Shown: one piece after another, positions 10,607 to 21,965 of the stretch | How positions within the stretch are numbered: the first letter of the stretch is position 1 | Layout: each line of letters starts with the position of its first letter | DNA from: Rhinopomastus cyanomelas | Taxonomy: Eukaryota; Chordata; Aves; Bucerotiformes; Rhinopomastidae | Assembly: GCA_013400115.1 (NCBI GenBank) | Contig: VXBP01003665.1 | Coordinates: forward strand, 1-64,000 | Direction of reading: 5' to 3' | Length of the DNA stretch: 64,000 bases | Position numbers and translations under genes: made by a program | Notes under the pieces: model-generated | The model's input: the letters and a program-made list of their open reading frames with translations, nothing else | Database searches by the model: none | What the model was told of the DNA's origin: nothing

Positions 10607-12754
10607 TTCCACTTGAGAGCCAGCCAGCCAGCGCAAGGCTCTTAGACACCACAACTGCTGGTGCTTGGCCACAGTGAGATGGAAAGAAATTGCTGCCAAA
10701 CTAGCTACGCGTGGAGCAACAGCCCAATTCCAGACTCTTAACTTGTTTAAGTATGAAAGTGAGATGAAGAGCAAGACCTCCCACGGCTCTTTGACAAAAC
10801 AGTATCCCAGCACTTAGTGTGAAGGATGGGGGCTGCAGGCAGCAGCACTTCACCAGACTAATGGACCTCTGAAAATAACAGCGTAACATCAGGTCTAGCA
10901 TCAGCTCAGCAGCTATCTAGGGGCACTGACTGGCCCAGCACTACTTTAAAAAGATCCAGTACAATACTGGTGCAGCCAGAGCACACAGGAGGCACAGAAA
11001 TCCTCAACCCCTTTCTTGTGCAGTTTCCCCAGGCAGCAGCAGCGAGCGCTTACACAACAACTTGTGAACAAGCCTCTTCTTTTAGAAGGGACAAAGAATT
11101 TCACAACCAAGTTTCAGAATACCATAAATTATTTACTTGCAGGATGACGCTGATCCATCTCATGCCCTGGTCTGGTGAACTGTCTTTGCTAATGGAAACA
11201 AGCTGAAGGACAGGCACTCACCATTAACACCTGCCAGCACCACTCCTCCCCCTGCTCAGGAGGTGGGAATTGATGTGGGATGTGCTGCTCGTGCCAAAGC
11301 GCTGCAGCCACTACTCCCACCAAACATCTACTACACCCACAACCTCCATTTCCACTTCCTATCTTCCAGGGCACCACAAAAGTTCCTCTTTTACATCAAA
11401 CAAATAAAATTGAGTAAAAGGAGAGGGAAAGTGCACAAAAGAAGGAGCAGCACTATCTGAAGACAGCTGAGAGCTGCAAGACCAAACATAGCCCTTTAAG
11501 ACCATTCATGTCAAACAAGCTCTGCGTTCCCACGACACTTCTGAGGCCTCAGGGAGCCTTCTGAGGCCTCTTGTGCTCTTAGGATGGAGCAGACACAGCA
11601 GCAGTACCAGAATCCCTAATTCCTCACACCTTTACATGGAGTTCTTCACACTTTGCACTGACCCTACTTTGCAGCAGCCAGTTACTTGCCCATCGCAGTG
11701 ACTGCAGCTGTGGCAATTAGCAGACTACCTCAACACAAGCCAGGTTTAGTATAACTGGAATAAAAGGTGCTGACACACCCAGAGCAAGATGCAGTGAGAA
11801 CCAGTGCACCACACCCAATACACCAGGGCTTTATCTTCTGTGAGACCATTCACTTCTGGTACGAAAAAAGTACAAGTTCTGACAGAACTTTTAGATAATT
11901 TTAACAACAGCCTTACCACAGCAACTGTGCTGCATCCTCCCAGCATAAGGCAGGTAGGCCAGAGGAGCTTCCCTGGAAAACACAGTCCTGCCAGCCCTAG
12001 TGCTCTGGATGCAGAGGCTGCAATCGCTGCCCAGCACAGAACGTCCAAGGTCCAGGCATCAGTCCCAACTCCGGCTATGTCTGCCAAAGAACGTCTGCCT
12101 GTTCACCACACAATGGGTAATTCAGCTCATTCTTGGCTGATGTGGCTAGGAAAGGGTTAACCCTGAAGGTAACAGCTTGGCACCCCAGCACCAATCCTCA
12201 GCAAAAGGTATTTTATACAAATTGGCCTTTTGCAGGCAACATCACTGGGAACCCAAAATGAATGGGAAGACGATGGTGAGTTCTTCAAGCCTCCCAGAGC
12301 CATCCACCCCCACCACAGCAGACTGGTGAATCACTGTGCTTCACGAGAATCAGCCCCAACATCTGGAAGTCCCTAAGTGCTCCTCTCACTGTGCCAAATC
12401 GAAACCAGGATTTGGCCCAGGCCTGCAAATCTGAACTCAAAAAAACCATCTCTACAGAGCCCAACACTTGTGCCTCCGATAGTGAGCCGAGAGCCCCACC
12501 GACCCACAACACCAGTCCGTCCCACCAGTCAACAGGAAGTCAGGCTCAAACAAGAGGACGATTTCTGCCACCCCACAACAAAAGTCTTGGTGTTTTAAAG
12601 GTAGATTGGATAAAATATAACTCAGATACACAAGCAGAAATTAAATACAGTATTTTAAAGTGAGCAGCACAAGGTATGTTAGCAACACCTTAAAAAAACC
12701 CCCCACATTCCCCAACGGGATGGGACCATCACATTCAGACTGGGTTCATGAGGC
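10607..12754. other. Repeat-poor sequence next to the CpG island
   Basis: About 2.1 kb without CR1. It could hold an intron or untranslated sequence of the transcript suspected at 13603-13977, but I could not define an exon. A 113-codon minus frame (12087-11746) and a 118-codon plus frame (11804-12160) overlap on opposite strands. Neither resembles a known family. Confidence 0.4.
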
Positions 12755-13085
12755 TCATTCTCTGGTGGCAAAAGACCTTCCCATTCATAAGTCTAACCAC
12801 TAACCCAACTGTCCCAAGACCACTATTAAAACCCCGTCCCCGAGCTCCCGATCTGCAGTGTCCAGGGATGGTGATTCAATTCCCTCCCTCAGCAGCCTGT
12901 TCCAAGGCCTGACGGCCCTTTCCATGAAGAAGTTTTTCCTAATGTGCAACCTAAACTTCCCCTGGCAGCTTGAGGCCGTTTCCTCCTGCCCTATCCTTGT
13001 GAACAGAGACCAACCCCCACCTCTCCACAACCTCCTGTCAGGTAGTTGCACACAGCCAGAAGGTCTCCCCTCAGCCTCCTTCATC
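12755..13085 (-). mobile_element. CR1 3' fragment, antisense
   Basis: Antisense CR1 of the CCCGTCCCCGAGCTCCCGAT subfamily. The terminal octamers are degraded. Minus-strand codons read RAVRPWNRLLREGIESPS near 12930-12870. It lies about 150 bp from the CpG island, so any minus-strand transcript would carry it in an intron. Confidence 0.9.
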
Positions 13086-13239
13086 AATCATTTAAGAAAG
13101 CCTCAACCCTCTAACACACAGCTTGCAGTCCAAAGGGATCCTGTATAACGATGGCTAACGACTGACTCAAAATTATCACCAGTGATTTGAGGCAACTGGA
13201 AGCTTCTCAACGAGCCCTGGCAATGTGCTGCTTGTGCCC

Positions 13240-14030
13240 ACCAGCCAAAGAGCCCCGACTGCCAAGCACAGCCCCGACCCCGCGTGTCCCTGGCACTGCG
13301 CCCCTCCACGTTTGGGGACCACCCGTGTCGGTGCTCCCGCACCGCCCCAGGCTTTTCCACACTGATCCCAGTGCGGACCAGTGCGCAGAGCAGCGCCCGA
13401 ACCCCGCGGGGCTGAGTAGTGCCAGGGCCGCTCCCGTCCCCTCGGGGTTCCTCGGGGCGGCAGCGGCGAATGCGAAGCGAAGTCCGGACCCGGCACCGTC
13501 CCAAGTCCCAGCTCCGATGGCACCGGGGCGGGGCGGTGGGGTCCCGGTGCGGCGCCCGCACCCGCGCCCTCCCGCTCCCGGCTGTCGCCCTCACTCACTC
13601 ACCCGCGGCGGGCAGGGGCCGGCGGCGGCCGAGGCGGCGCTGAGCCGCAGTTCTGCCGCCTGCCCTGGCCTCAGGAGGCTCCGAGTGAAGCGCCGAGTCC
13701 TCCCGCCGGCCATGGGAGCCCCGAGCCCCGTCAGGAAGCGGAACTGGGGGGGGGGTCCCGCCGCTCCCCCCGCGCTGATGATGGGGGAGTGCGGGGCGGG
13801 GGCGGCCGAAAGCGCAGCCCCTCCCCGAGGGAGCCGGGGCTGGTGTTCGGCGTTGCTGAGCGCGGGGATGCGCTGCCTTGCCCCGGGGGGCGGGGGATGT
13901 TTCCTGGGATGTTCTGCCCGGGAGATGCGGAGAAGGAGCTGCTCCAGGCATTGTAACTGCTCCACGCGTGTGGACAACGTCGGTACAAGGCACCCGCAGC
14001 GTGGCCACCAGTTTCGTGAGGAATCGGCGG
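13240..14030. promoter_or_regulatory. CpG island, probable promoter
   Basis: The sequence changes abruptly from ordinary composition to very high G+C with dense CpG between about 13240 and 13960, thinning out by 14030. It is the only such stretch in the window. In birds, such islands usually mark promoters. Minus-strand signals include a strong splice donor at 13602 and paired ETS-type cores (TCAGGAAGCGGAACT at 13731-13745). I saw no TATA box. Transcription direction is inferred to be leftward, with low certainty. A divergent plus-strand start is also possible. Confidence 0.8.
13603..13977 (-). CDS. Candidate first coding exon of an unidentified minus-strand gene
   Basis: I do not recognise this gene. 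On the minus strand an ATG at 13713 opens 37 codons that end exactly at 13603, in phase 0, before a textbook donor (CGG then GTGAGTGAG). The predicted start MAGGRTRRFTRSLLRP has five arginines and no acidic residue before E21, which would suit a mitochondrial presequence (inference only). The frame stays open upstream to another ATG at 13977, so the true start is uncertain. ETS-type cores lie 18-32 bases upstream of the 13713 ATG. Frames inside CpG islands are often open by chance, and no second exon was found. This could equally be a 5' UTR or a non-coding RNA. Confidence 0.3.
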
Positions 14031-15721
14031 ATCACTGGATGGATTGGACTTCTGGAGATCACAGAATCACCTAGCCCACCTCCCCTCCCCCTACTAGAGC
14101 GGGGTCTCCTGGACAAGATGAGTTAACTCTCTGGTCAGCCCCAGTGACCACGGAGCTGTGAGAGCATCTGTCCTGGATCTCTTAGCCCTTGTACCAATCC
14201 CCGTCGCATTCCACTTGCCAGGCTCACGGATACTCGGCCATTTAAAGGCACACAGGTTCAAAAGCAGCCACAGCTCTGCCCCCTCAGTGCAACTATCATT
14301 GTAGTAGGAGTGTGGCTTTGTGCCTCAACACCACCTGGAGAACAGAGGATCCACTGCGCCAGAGATACCTCGAAGTCTCTTCACACGGGAATATTTATGA
14401 TTTCCTCTGGTATACAGAATTTTCATAACTGGGTCATGCTGTTGCATGTGAGAAAGGAAGAACCCATGGAATGATCATACATGACAGGTCCCTACAAGAC
14501 CAAACCACAAGAAAACCCTAGAACATCACACTAAGTCTCGGTGACCCTACAAGCAGCAGCGATAACAGGCTATCACCACCAAGGATTCAATGTTCCTCCA
14601 CAAGGGAAACATTTTCCCCTAAGGTGAATTACCCGAAGTGTGTTAAGTGCCTCAGAATGGATTTAAAACGAAGATACTAGTAGGATATTCCTACCATTCA
14701 ACAGGTGTTGTCATGTACTGTCTTGGAGACACTACTTGTTGGAAGCTAAAGATCAGCGAGGAAGTGTGACTGGACTGGAAAAATTCTCTGGCTCATGAGG
14801 AAACTGACACAAAAAGCCACAGAGATGAAAAAACACCCTACCCATCCAGATAAGGATTTTGCTTCGATCAAGTTGCCTATAATCCCATAATTAAAACCAT
14901 GTAGGCCACGCAGCTGTTTGCATTCGGGCTCTGTGCTTGGTTCCTCCCTGCTGGCTGTGTGCTGGTGCTGGAAGTGCTTTTCATGGCCTCAGTTACAACT
15001 TCACAAGTGTATGGGCTTGGGGTACATTGAATTACAGGCTGGTTTAGTGGGCTGGCTGCAGAAACCAGCTGCTTCTGAGTTACAGGTGCTGCCGCAGCAT
15101 GGATTCACCTTCAGGCTTCTCACCTGCTTTGCTCTTCCATAAAGAGGGTTCTGGGAAGCTTGGGCACTACTGCTTCTGATCTGCGTGTTACAGCCAGGCA
15201 CTTGGTGCTCTGCAGTGTTTTACTAGTAAAAGTAGTGGAGACAAACCCCGGTGACTCCTTTTCCTGTCCCTTATTTCTCTGGAGTTATGTTTGCAATCCC
15301 CGTAGAATAAAGCAGACTGGTGGCTTACAGTGCCCCAAGCTGTGCTGACAAGTGCCAGGCATGTGTTTGTGGTCTCCTCAAATCCTGCATCAGCTTTAGA
15401 CAGGATGAAGCACACACACTAGACCAGTGATAAGGTGGTTAAGGAGGTGCCCTGCGTGTTTGCAGTCTGTGCAACCTGGTGGGGCAGCTGGCTGTGCTGG
15501 TGGGGGTCAGCAGCCCACCTTGCTTGCCCTCCTTTGGGGCACACAGATTCCAGAGCATAGGGCGAGTGTGCAGGGGAGTGTGACCCCAGGTCTGGGGGCT
15601 TTGGGTCTTCACTGAACCTCAGAGATCTGCTTGATGCCTCAAGCTGTGCAGTGAAATGTGCACTGATAGTTTTGGTGGCTTCAGCAAAACTTAAACTGAT
15701 TTAACTGCAAGTCAGGTTCTG
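14031..15721. other. Unannotated sequence right of the CpG island
   Basis: No repeat or exon was recognised. 14035-14070 has faint CR1-tail-like wording (GGATTGGACTTCTGGAGATC, CACAGAATCACC), too short to call. Confidence 0.5.
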
Positions 15722-15862
15722 GAGAACCCACCCCTGGATGTATTTAAAAGTCGCTTTGATGTAGTGATGGGGGATCTGCTTTAGGGGTGAACTCGTAGAG
15801 TAGGGTTGATGTTTAGACTGAATGATCCCAGGGGCCTTACCGACCCAAATGATTCTGTGAAT
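15722..15862 (+). mobile_element. Old CR1 3' fragment
   Basis: Diverged sense CR1 end: CCCTGGATGTATTTAAAAG (end of pol), GACTGAATGATCCCAGGGG, then AAATGATTCTGTGAAT as the tail. Its divergence exceeds that of most copies here. Confidence 0.75.
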
Positions 15863-17074
15863 TGTGACCTTTAGAAGCAGAATTTGTACCTGTTCCTCAG
15901 AGCACTCGATGAGCCTGCAGCACTTTCACTGCACTTACAGATGATGCTAAAGGCTGGAATAATTGTCTTCATGCTGCTCATTCTCACTCTGATGTCCCGT
16001 ACCTTTATGGCATATATTCTTCTCCCTCAGTAAGCATATTTTACCATTTGTGGAAGCCAACCAGGTAAAGATACTGTCTTTTCCATTTTTAAGTGCTGCT
16101 TTTCCATGGTACTCTAGACAAAGTGAACTTGTCATCCAGGACTGCATTCTGGGAGACTATTTCTTTCTAAACATGCAGTCTGCTTCGTTTCCCTGATGCC
16201 TGAAGTGACAGTGGGATGCTTCTCATGACCTCAACATTTTACTTCACAAAGTGTTTGACGTGCCCCACCTCACACCTACAAATTCCCAAGGACACAGTAC
16301 GTGTGACACTTTCCCCCCCACCTCCATTTAAGCAAAGGAATGGAAGAGTGGGTGCCAACCTGCTTGCTGGAGTTTGCTGTATGAGCACCCTGCTTTTGGA
16401 GGAGAATGAACAGGGAACGTGTCCCACCAGCCTGCACATCCCTAGCCTAGTAGGTCCTGCAGGACCTGGCATCTTCCTGCAACCATCTGTTAATGGTAAG
16501 TTCTGCCTGTGCAGGTAGAGAAACTGTCTTCAGCTGTTGCAGAAGAAGGAGACACCTTCCTTCCACTCCCTCTGGAACTGCTGTTCCACCAGAATAGCAA
16601 CCAGGACCTGCTGCAGCAGGCCAAACCCTCTCAGTGTCAGCAGACACCTCTGCTTCCGTTCACAGGCTGGTTTCCATCACAGACACACACACAGCAGCTC
16701 TTGTTTTTCAAAACGGAAACACAGCCACACCATGTGGTTTTGGGGTAAGTTTTGTTCTCTATTTCTACTTCTGCCTCTTGTACAGAGAGTTTGAAATTAC
16801 TTTTGGTTTCATGACATGCTCAATCACCAGCTGTGAGAGCAAGTCTCCCTGCTTGCTCCACCACCAAGTTGCAGAAAGATTTAAGATGTTTCCCACAGCT
16901 CCTCTGCACCTTATCTCATCAAAACCACCATGGTCAGGGAGGACTTCGTCAGGAAAAACAGAATAGTTTTGAAGAGCAAACTGGTGTCATCTGTTTCTCT
17001 GTGAAACATCCAGAGACCTGTGACTTCCAGCCTTGGAGATCAAGCCCCACATCTGAGCCAGAAGAATCAAACCA
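15863..17074. other. Unannotated sequence
   Basis: No repeat or gene was recognised. Several overlapping 60-110-codon frames in all phases around 16216-16966 look like chance frames. Confidence 0.5.
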
Positions 17075-17204
17075 AGGAGGTCTTGAAGGACAGATTTGCT
17101 ATGGCCCTTAGTGCCCTGGTCTGGCCAATGGGGTGATGTTAGGTCATGGGCTGGGCTGGATGAGCCCATAGGGCTTTTCCAGCCTCAGTCATTCTGATTC
17201 TGAA
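17075..17204 (+). mobile_element. CR1 3' end
   Basis: Sense CR1 3' UTR of the TTAGGTCATGGGCTGGGCTG subfamily. It ends GCCTCAGTCATTCTGATTCT. It sits 8 bp from the next CR1, which has the opposite orientation, so the two 3' ends face each other. Confidence 0.9.
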
Positions 17205-17211
17205 GAGCTAC

Positions 17212-17301
17212 TCATAGAATCATAGAATCATTAGGGATTGGAAGGGACCTTGAAAGATCATCTAGTCCAATCCTCCTGCCACAGCAGGATCACCTAGACT
17301 G
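17212..17301 (-). mobile_element. Young CR1 tail-only insertion, antisense
   Basis: About 90 bp: two tail octamers, GGATTGGAAGGGACCTTGAA, then CAGCAGGATCACCTAGAC. It is very close to the young CR1 group. It is truncated at the end of the 3' UTR and abuts a different CR1 subfamily at 17302. Confidence 0.92.
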
Positions 17302-17512
17302 AGCCAAACAGTCAGTTAAGGTTAGAAGGGGCCACAGGATCATGCAGTTCCAACTCCCCTGCCATGGGCAGGGACACCCCACCCTAGATCAGGCTGGCCA
17401 GAGCCTCATCCAGTCTGGTCTTAAACACCTCCAAGGATGGGGCCTCCACCACCTCCCTGGGCGACCCATTCCAGGCTCTCACCACTCTCACGGTGAAGCT
17501 CTTCAGAAAGAG
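17302..17512 (-). mobile_element. Older CR1 3' fragment, antisense
   Basis: A second antisense CR1 directly behind the young tail. It is a different subfamily (CCATGGGCAGGGACACCCCA, CTAGATCAGGCTGGCCAGAG), the same one as 34190-34674. The end of pol and the 3' UTR are present. Its own terminal octamers are missing, which suggests the young copy inserted at or replaced its tail. Confidence 0.9.
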
Positions 17513-19498
17513 TCAGGAAAAGGATGCAAACAGGCATTTCTGCTCTGGACTTCCGAGAGTTTTTGTTTACCAAAGGTTGCTGCTTTGTTTTTCCCTCACA
17601 GGGGAGCTGTGGGATCAAAAGGGAAACAATCTGATCACCTTCACTGCCTCTCTCATGCCCAGTCACAAACAGATTGAAAATAAACCCCTCCGTAACTCTC
17701 GGGGATGAAGTGGGAGGGAAGAGGTGCTCACTGAAGTACAAACCCTTTGCCCAGCTGCTGATGGTAACAGATGTGAGAATCTGGAGTCTGTTCTCATTTC
17801 TGTGGGTTTAGGAGCTGCCTCTGTGTCTGATTTGCTGACATCATGTAAACATTTAAAGCCTCCCTGCCTTGGAGCAATTGCTATTTACAGTCGACAATGC
17901 TCTGATGGCAATAGGCTTACTTTAAATTTAAATTTGGATACATAACAAACTCAGGTGACTGTATATGAAGCAAAATTACTTTCATCTATCCAGCACCAAG
18001 GTCAATGTAAGGCCAAGCTCTGAAGGTGCCTTCTGGGGTGTAACTGGAAGAAGTGGGAGCATGTTGCGCATGGGACAATGAAGCATCATCCTTCGGATGG
18101 GGATTATGTGAATCTTTGGGGGTCTAAAACCTATCAATAGAAGTACTAATACAGTACCAGAGTCCAAAAATATGGATACTGTTAGGAAGTGATTGATTAT
18201 AGAGTGAAGGTGCAGACAGGTATGATAACTGATGACAACAGCTAGCACCAGAGACCCACTGGAAACCTGAAAGGGAGCTTTTGTCAGCATCAGGCACTGT
18301 AAATTAATTCCGTCCCACCAACCAGACCAGGCTGGCAGGTGCCAACATCTCTCTCCTTTTCCTGTCCTCATAAATAAAAGAACTGGACAAGATAGAATTG
18401 AAGTGCTCAGCTCAGGATATCTCTATGTACTTAGTGTAACTAGAGAAGGAGGGTGTCTTACAGATGAACTCTGAAAGGGTTATCAGATTTTAGCTGGTAG
18501 CAATGTTGCAGCACACGATTCATTAATGGGGCTAAATGTGCTAATTTCACTGGCCTGTGGCATTTTCTCATCTGTAAGCAAAACTATTCCAGCCCACCAC
18601 TGAAGCCCATTTCTGATACCAGGGACAAACTGTCCTGGATTGTGCACAGGCACCTGCAACAGTCAACCAGGAGCAACTCACGAGTGGATGTGAGACAGAA
18701 AGAAGAAGCTGCTTGCTCTTTCCTAATGCCTGTTCTTTGGAATAAGTATTTTCTCCTCCTCAGCCGTAAGAAGACACGTATCTGTGACACGTAATGGCTC
18801 CTTCGAGAGATAACAGCAAAAGCATCAGGAACTAAGATCAAGATTGCTTTTATGACTGCAATGCAATGTAATAATTTATAACTAATGGCACATTAATAAT
18901 TACATTTCTCTGAATTCCCGGTTTAACACACAGGGGGTCCCTGACTTTGTCCTTAAATGTTGTTTTGATGTGGACCCCAGCAGCTAAAAACATCTAGGCC
19001 CCATTTCTCACCACATTACACTTACAGAGAAGTGGGATGACACATGCAAATCAGTCGCAACACACTGCACAAACCCATGGATACTGCCAGCCGCTCCCCT
19101 CTCCCAGAGCTCACACTGTAAAATTCCTCCTTAAAGCTCCGTCTCTGCCCAGATTTCACTTGGAGTGGTGACACTTGAGTTTTGCTGGTTGATTAGTCAG
19201 AGGTGGGAGATAAGCTCTGCCTCTGTAAATGGTTTCCCACCTAGAGTGCCAGGTTGCAATTAGATGATTAACCAGAAAGAATATTAATCCATTAATACTA
19301 AAACCTCAATTCACTTGTGATTATTTATTCCATTTTACACTCTCTTGTCTTTCCTCAACCTGCCTCAAGTTGGGAAAGCAAGCCTTTGTGTAGAAACAAC
19401 ACATAAGGCCACAGGGGGTTGTAAGAGTTCATCTCATTTCCTTGCCTTTCTGGACACTGCATTGAGGGTATCTCCAAGTCATTTAGGAATTTAGGATT
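17513..19498. other. Unannotated sequence
   Basis: About 2 kb without CR1 or a recognisable gene. It contains the 26-base segment at 18156-18181 that recurs inside the CR1 at 20041-20066. Confidence 0.5.
18156..18181 (+). repeat. 26-base segment repeated at 20041
   Basis: These 26 bases match 20041-20066 with two transitions (18173 and 18178). Flanking bases do not match. This copy lies in non-CR1 sequence, while the other interrupts CR1 pol. Confidence 0.8.
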
Positions 19499-19590
19499 CC
19501 ATAGAATCATTTAGTTTGGAAAAGACCTTTAGGATCATCCAGTCCAACCAAGAATCCAACTGTTCCAAGGCCACCGCTAAACCCTGTCAC
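19499..19590 (-). mobile_element. CR1 tail fragment, antisense
   Basis: About 90 bp: ATAGAATCATTTAGTTTGG, GATCATCCAGTCCAACC, CCGCTAAACCCTGTCAC. It is followed at once by a second antisense CR1 end. Confidence 0.88.
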
Positions 19591-19593
19591 AGA

Positions 19594-20118
19594 CACAGAA
19601 TCCTGGAATTATTTAGGCTACAAAAGCCCTTTGAGCTCATCCAGCCCAGCTCATGACCTAACATCACCACAACCTAGACCATGGCACTAGGTGCCACAGC
19701 CAGTCTGTCCTTCATCACCTCCAGGGATGGGTACTCCACCACTTCCCTGGGCAATCCACTCCAGCCCATTGGCCCTGCCTGTCCAGATCTCTCTGCAGCA
19801 TCTTCCTCACCTCCAGCAGATCAACACTCCCCCCCAACTTGGTATCATCTGCAACTTCACTAAGGGGACACTCAATCCCCTCATCCAGGTCATCAATAAA
19901 GATGTTCAATAGAACTGAGCCCAGTACTGATCCCTGGGGGACACCACTGGACAGTGGACACCAACTGGATGCTGCACCATTCACCATCACTCTCTGTGCC
20001 TGGTCATCCAGCCAGTTTTTTACCCAGTAGAGGGTTAAAAACCAGAGTCCAAAAATACGGATGCTGCCATGGGCTGCCAGCTTTTCCAGGAGGATGCTGG
20101 ATGTCATCCAGGAGGATA
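19594..20118 (-). mobile_element. CR1 antisense, internally deleted, with reverse-transcriptase part
   Basis: Starts at its tail (CACAGAATCCTGGAATTATT). After the last pol codons it jumps near 19765 to a more upstream pol region (CCTGTCCAGATCTCTCTGCA), so several hundred bases of consensus are missing. The upstream part encodes reverse-transcriptase motif B and the catalytic region. It is interrupted at 20041-20066 by a non-CR1 segment. Confidence 0.9.
19766..20116 (-). pseudogene. CR1 pol reverse-transcriptase fragment
   Basis: Minus-strand codons read SGVPQGSVLGSVLLNIFIDD (motif B and after) and VADDTKLGG at 19841-19858, so the two catalytic aspartates survive here. Upstream, VKNWLDDQAQRVMVNG matches CR1. 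Ten residues encoded by 20041-20066 replace CR1 sequence. The fragment lacks the start of the domain, and an internal deletion follows it. Confidence 0.88.
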
Positions 20119-20121
20119 ACA

Positions 20122-20340
20122 CAGGTCATTAAGGTTTGGAAGGGACCTCTAGAAGTCATCAAGTCCAAACCTTCTGCTTGAGTAGGACCAGAGTCTAGGA
20201 CAGGTCACATAGGAACCCATCCAGACAGATCTTGAAAGTCCCTAGAGAAGGAGACTCCACAACCTCTCAGGGGGAGCCCGTTCCAGTGCTCTAAATTCTT
20301 CCTCATGACTCTAAGCTCCAGATCGCCACAACTTTGAAAT
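20122..20340 (-). mobile_element. CR1-like 3' fragment, antisense, older subfamily
   Basis: Third antisense CR1-type end in a row: GGTTTGGAAGGGACCTCTAG, AGTCATCAAGTCCAAACC, then GGAGACTCCACAACCTCTCA and GTTCCAGTGCTCT. Spacing and wording fit a CR1 3' UTR plus pol end, but the subfamily differs from its neighbours. Confidence 0.8.
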
Positions 20341-21018
20341 GCATCCAGGGATCTTGGTATTGGGTCCCTTCTCTCCACGTACCCCTGCCTTCTTTTCTTC
20401 TTGGACTAATCTCTTTGTTTTCCTCATTGCTAAGAGATTTGCCTTCCCAGTGACATCACCTGCCTCTTGCTGCTCTCATTTGGTATCTGATTTCTCTGAT
20501 TTGCGGCGCCTTGGCCCTGGACTGCCTCAGCCTGTTGTGAAAACGCCATGTGGGAGTGTGTTATGACTCACATCAGCTGTAGTGCTGCCCTGCTCTGGAA
20601 GACTCGTTGGTCTGTCAGAGACAAAAATTTCACTGCCTGAACACAAATGTTTTGACGAGTCTGTTGCTTAGGGAACCTGGGCTACAAGGTGCAAACCCCC
20701 TCTAGATTTATTTGCCTCTCTTCTACCAGTAACTGTCAGTACCACTGGTGAGACCAGCAGAGCCAGTCTTCTCAAGTCTAATTTTGTAGAGAGCAGCAGC
20801 CAGGTACTTCACAGCTTTAACCCTGTGGTGGGGCAGGGAGAAGTTTGTGCTGAGCCATGTCTCATTGGGTGGGAACACATAGCACCTTTGGGAAGATAGC
20901 TTAGTAAACCCACATTCTGAAGTGAAGTGAGGAATTTCCAGTACCAGCAAAGGCCGGTCAAGTCTGTATCCTTCCTAAGGCTCAGGGTAGGAGCAGATGC
21001 CCAGAGTAGGAAAGAGAT
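20341..21018. other. Unannotated sequence
   Basis: No gene or repeat was recognised between two CR1 blocks. Confidence 0.5.
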
Positions 21019-21965
21019 TCACAGCATCACAGAATCCCAGAATGACTGAAGCTGGAAATGCCCTCTGAACTCAACCAGCCCAGCCCATGACCTAACATCA
21101 CCACATAGGTCAGGCCAGTTCTGTCCTTCAACATCTCCAGGGATGGGGACTCCACCACTGCCCTGGGCAGTCCAATTCCAGGTCTGATCACACTTTCTGT
21201 GAGGAAGGGCTCCCTAACATCCAACTTAACCCTCCCCTGGCAGCTTCAGGCCCTGTCTTCTCATCCTGGTGCTAGTTCATAGGATCATAGGATCATAGGA
21301 TGTTAAGGGTAGTTAGTTGCCTGGGAACTTAGTTGCCTGGGAGAAGAGCCCAACCCTGACCTGCCTAAAACCTCCCTTCAGGGAGTTGTAGAGGGGGAGA
21401 AGATCTGCCCTGAGTCTTCTCCAGGCTAACCCCTCTCAGCTCCCTCAGCCTCTCTTCATCAGACTTTCCCCTGAGTCTCTTCACCAGCCTTGTGTGTTTC
21501 TCTGGACCCATTGCAGTCCCTCCATCTCTTTCTTGAAGTGAGGGGCCCAGAACTGCTCCCAGTACTCGAGGGGAGGCTTCACCAGTGCCCACTGCAGGGG
21601 GAGAATGACGTCCCTAAACCTGCTGGCCACACTATTGCTGATACAAGCCAGGATGCCATTGGCCTACTAGGCTACTTGGGCACCCTGCTGGCTCCTGTTC
21701 AGCTGGTTGTCAACCAGTACTGCCAGGTCCTTCTCTGCCAGGCTGCTCTCCAGCCACTCATCCTCCAGTGTGTAGCTGCAGAGGGTTACTGTGACCAAAG
21801 TGTAGAACCCTGCCCCTGGCCCTGTTAAACCTCATTGCTTTGACCTCTGCCCAGTGTCCCAGCCTGTCCAGATCTCTCTGCAACATCTTCCTGCCCTCCA
21901 GCAGATCGACACTCCGCCCCAACTTGGCGTCATTTAGGCAGAGGTTTGGAGTGGTAAAATGAGCA
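21019..21965 (-). mobile_element. CR1 antisense, about 0.95 kb, with a small insertion
   Basis: Runs from the tail (CACAGAATCCCAGAATGACT) through the 3' UTR, pol C-terminus, and the region encoding ERLRELRGVSLEK and LVKRLRG. It reaches upstream pol (DLLEGRKMLQRDLDRLGHW at 21910-21855 on the minus strand), and ends just short of the catalytic motif. Frames are broken. A tail-like piece of about 50 bp sits inside it at 21278-21330. Confidence 0.92.
21278..21330 (-). repeat. Micro-insertion of CR1 tail octamers with local duplication
   Basis: Three CATAGGAT octamers, resembling an antisense CR1 tail, interrupt the host CR1 after GCTAGTT. They are followed by TAGTTGCCTGGGA twice (21314-21326 and 21330-21342). 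The host CR1 consensus has this block once, as in the plus-strand copy near 32875. Confidence 0.75.

Noticed and set aside
11746..12160. Overlapping 113- and 118-codon frames on opposite strands
   Set aside because: Neither has a recognised domain, and strand conflict with no splice context makes chance more likely.
13187..14074. 295-codon plus frame through the CpG island
   Set aside because: High G+C removes stop codons in every phase. The frame is rich in P, A, G and R, starts outside the island, and overlaps 128-173-codon minus frames. The splice donor favours the minus strand.
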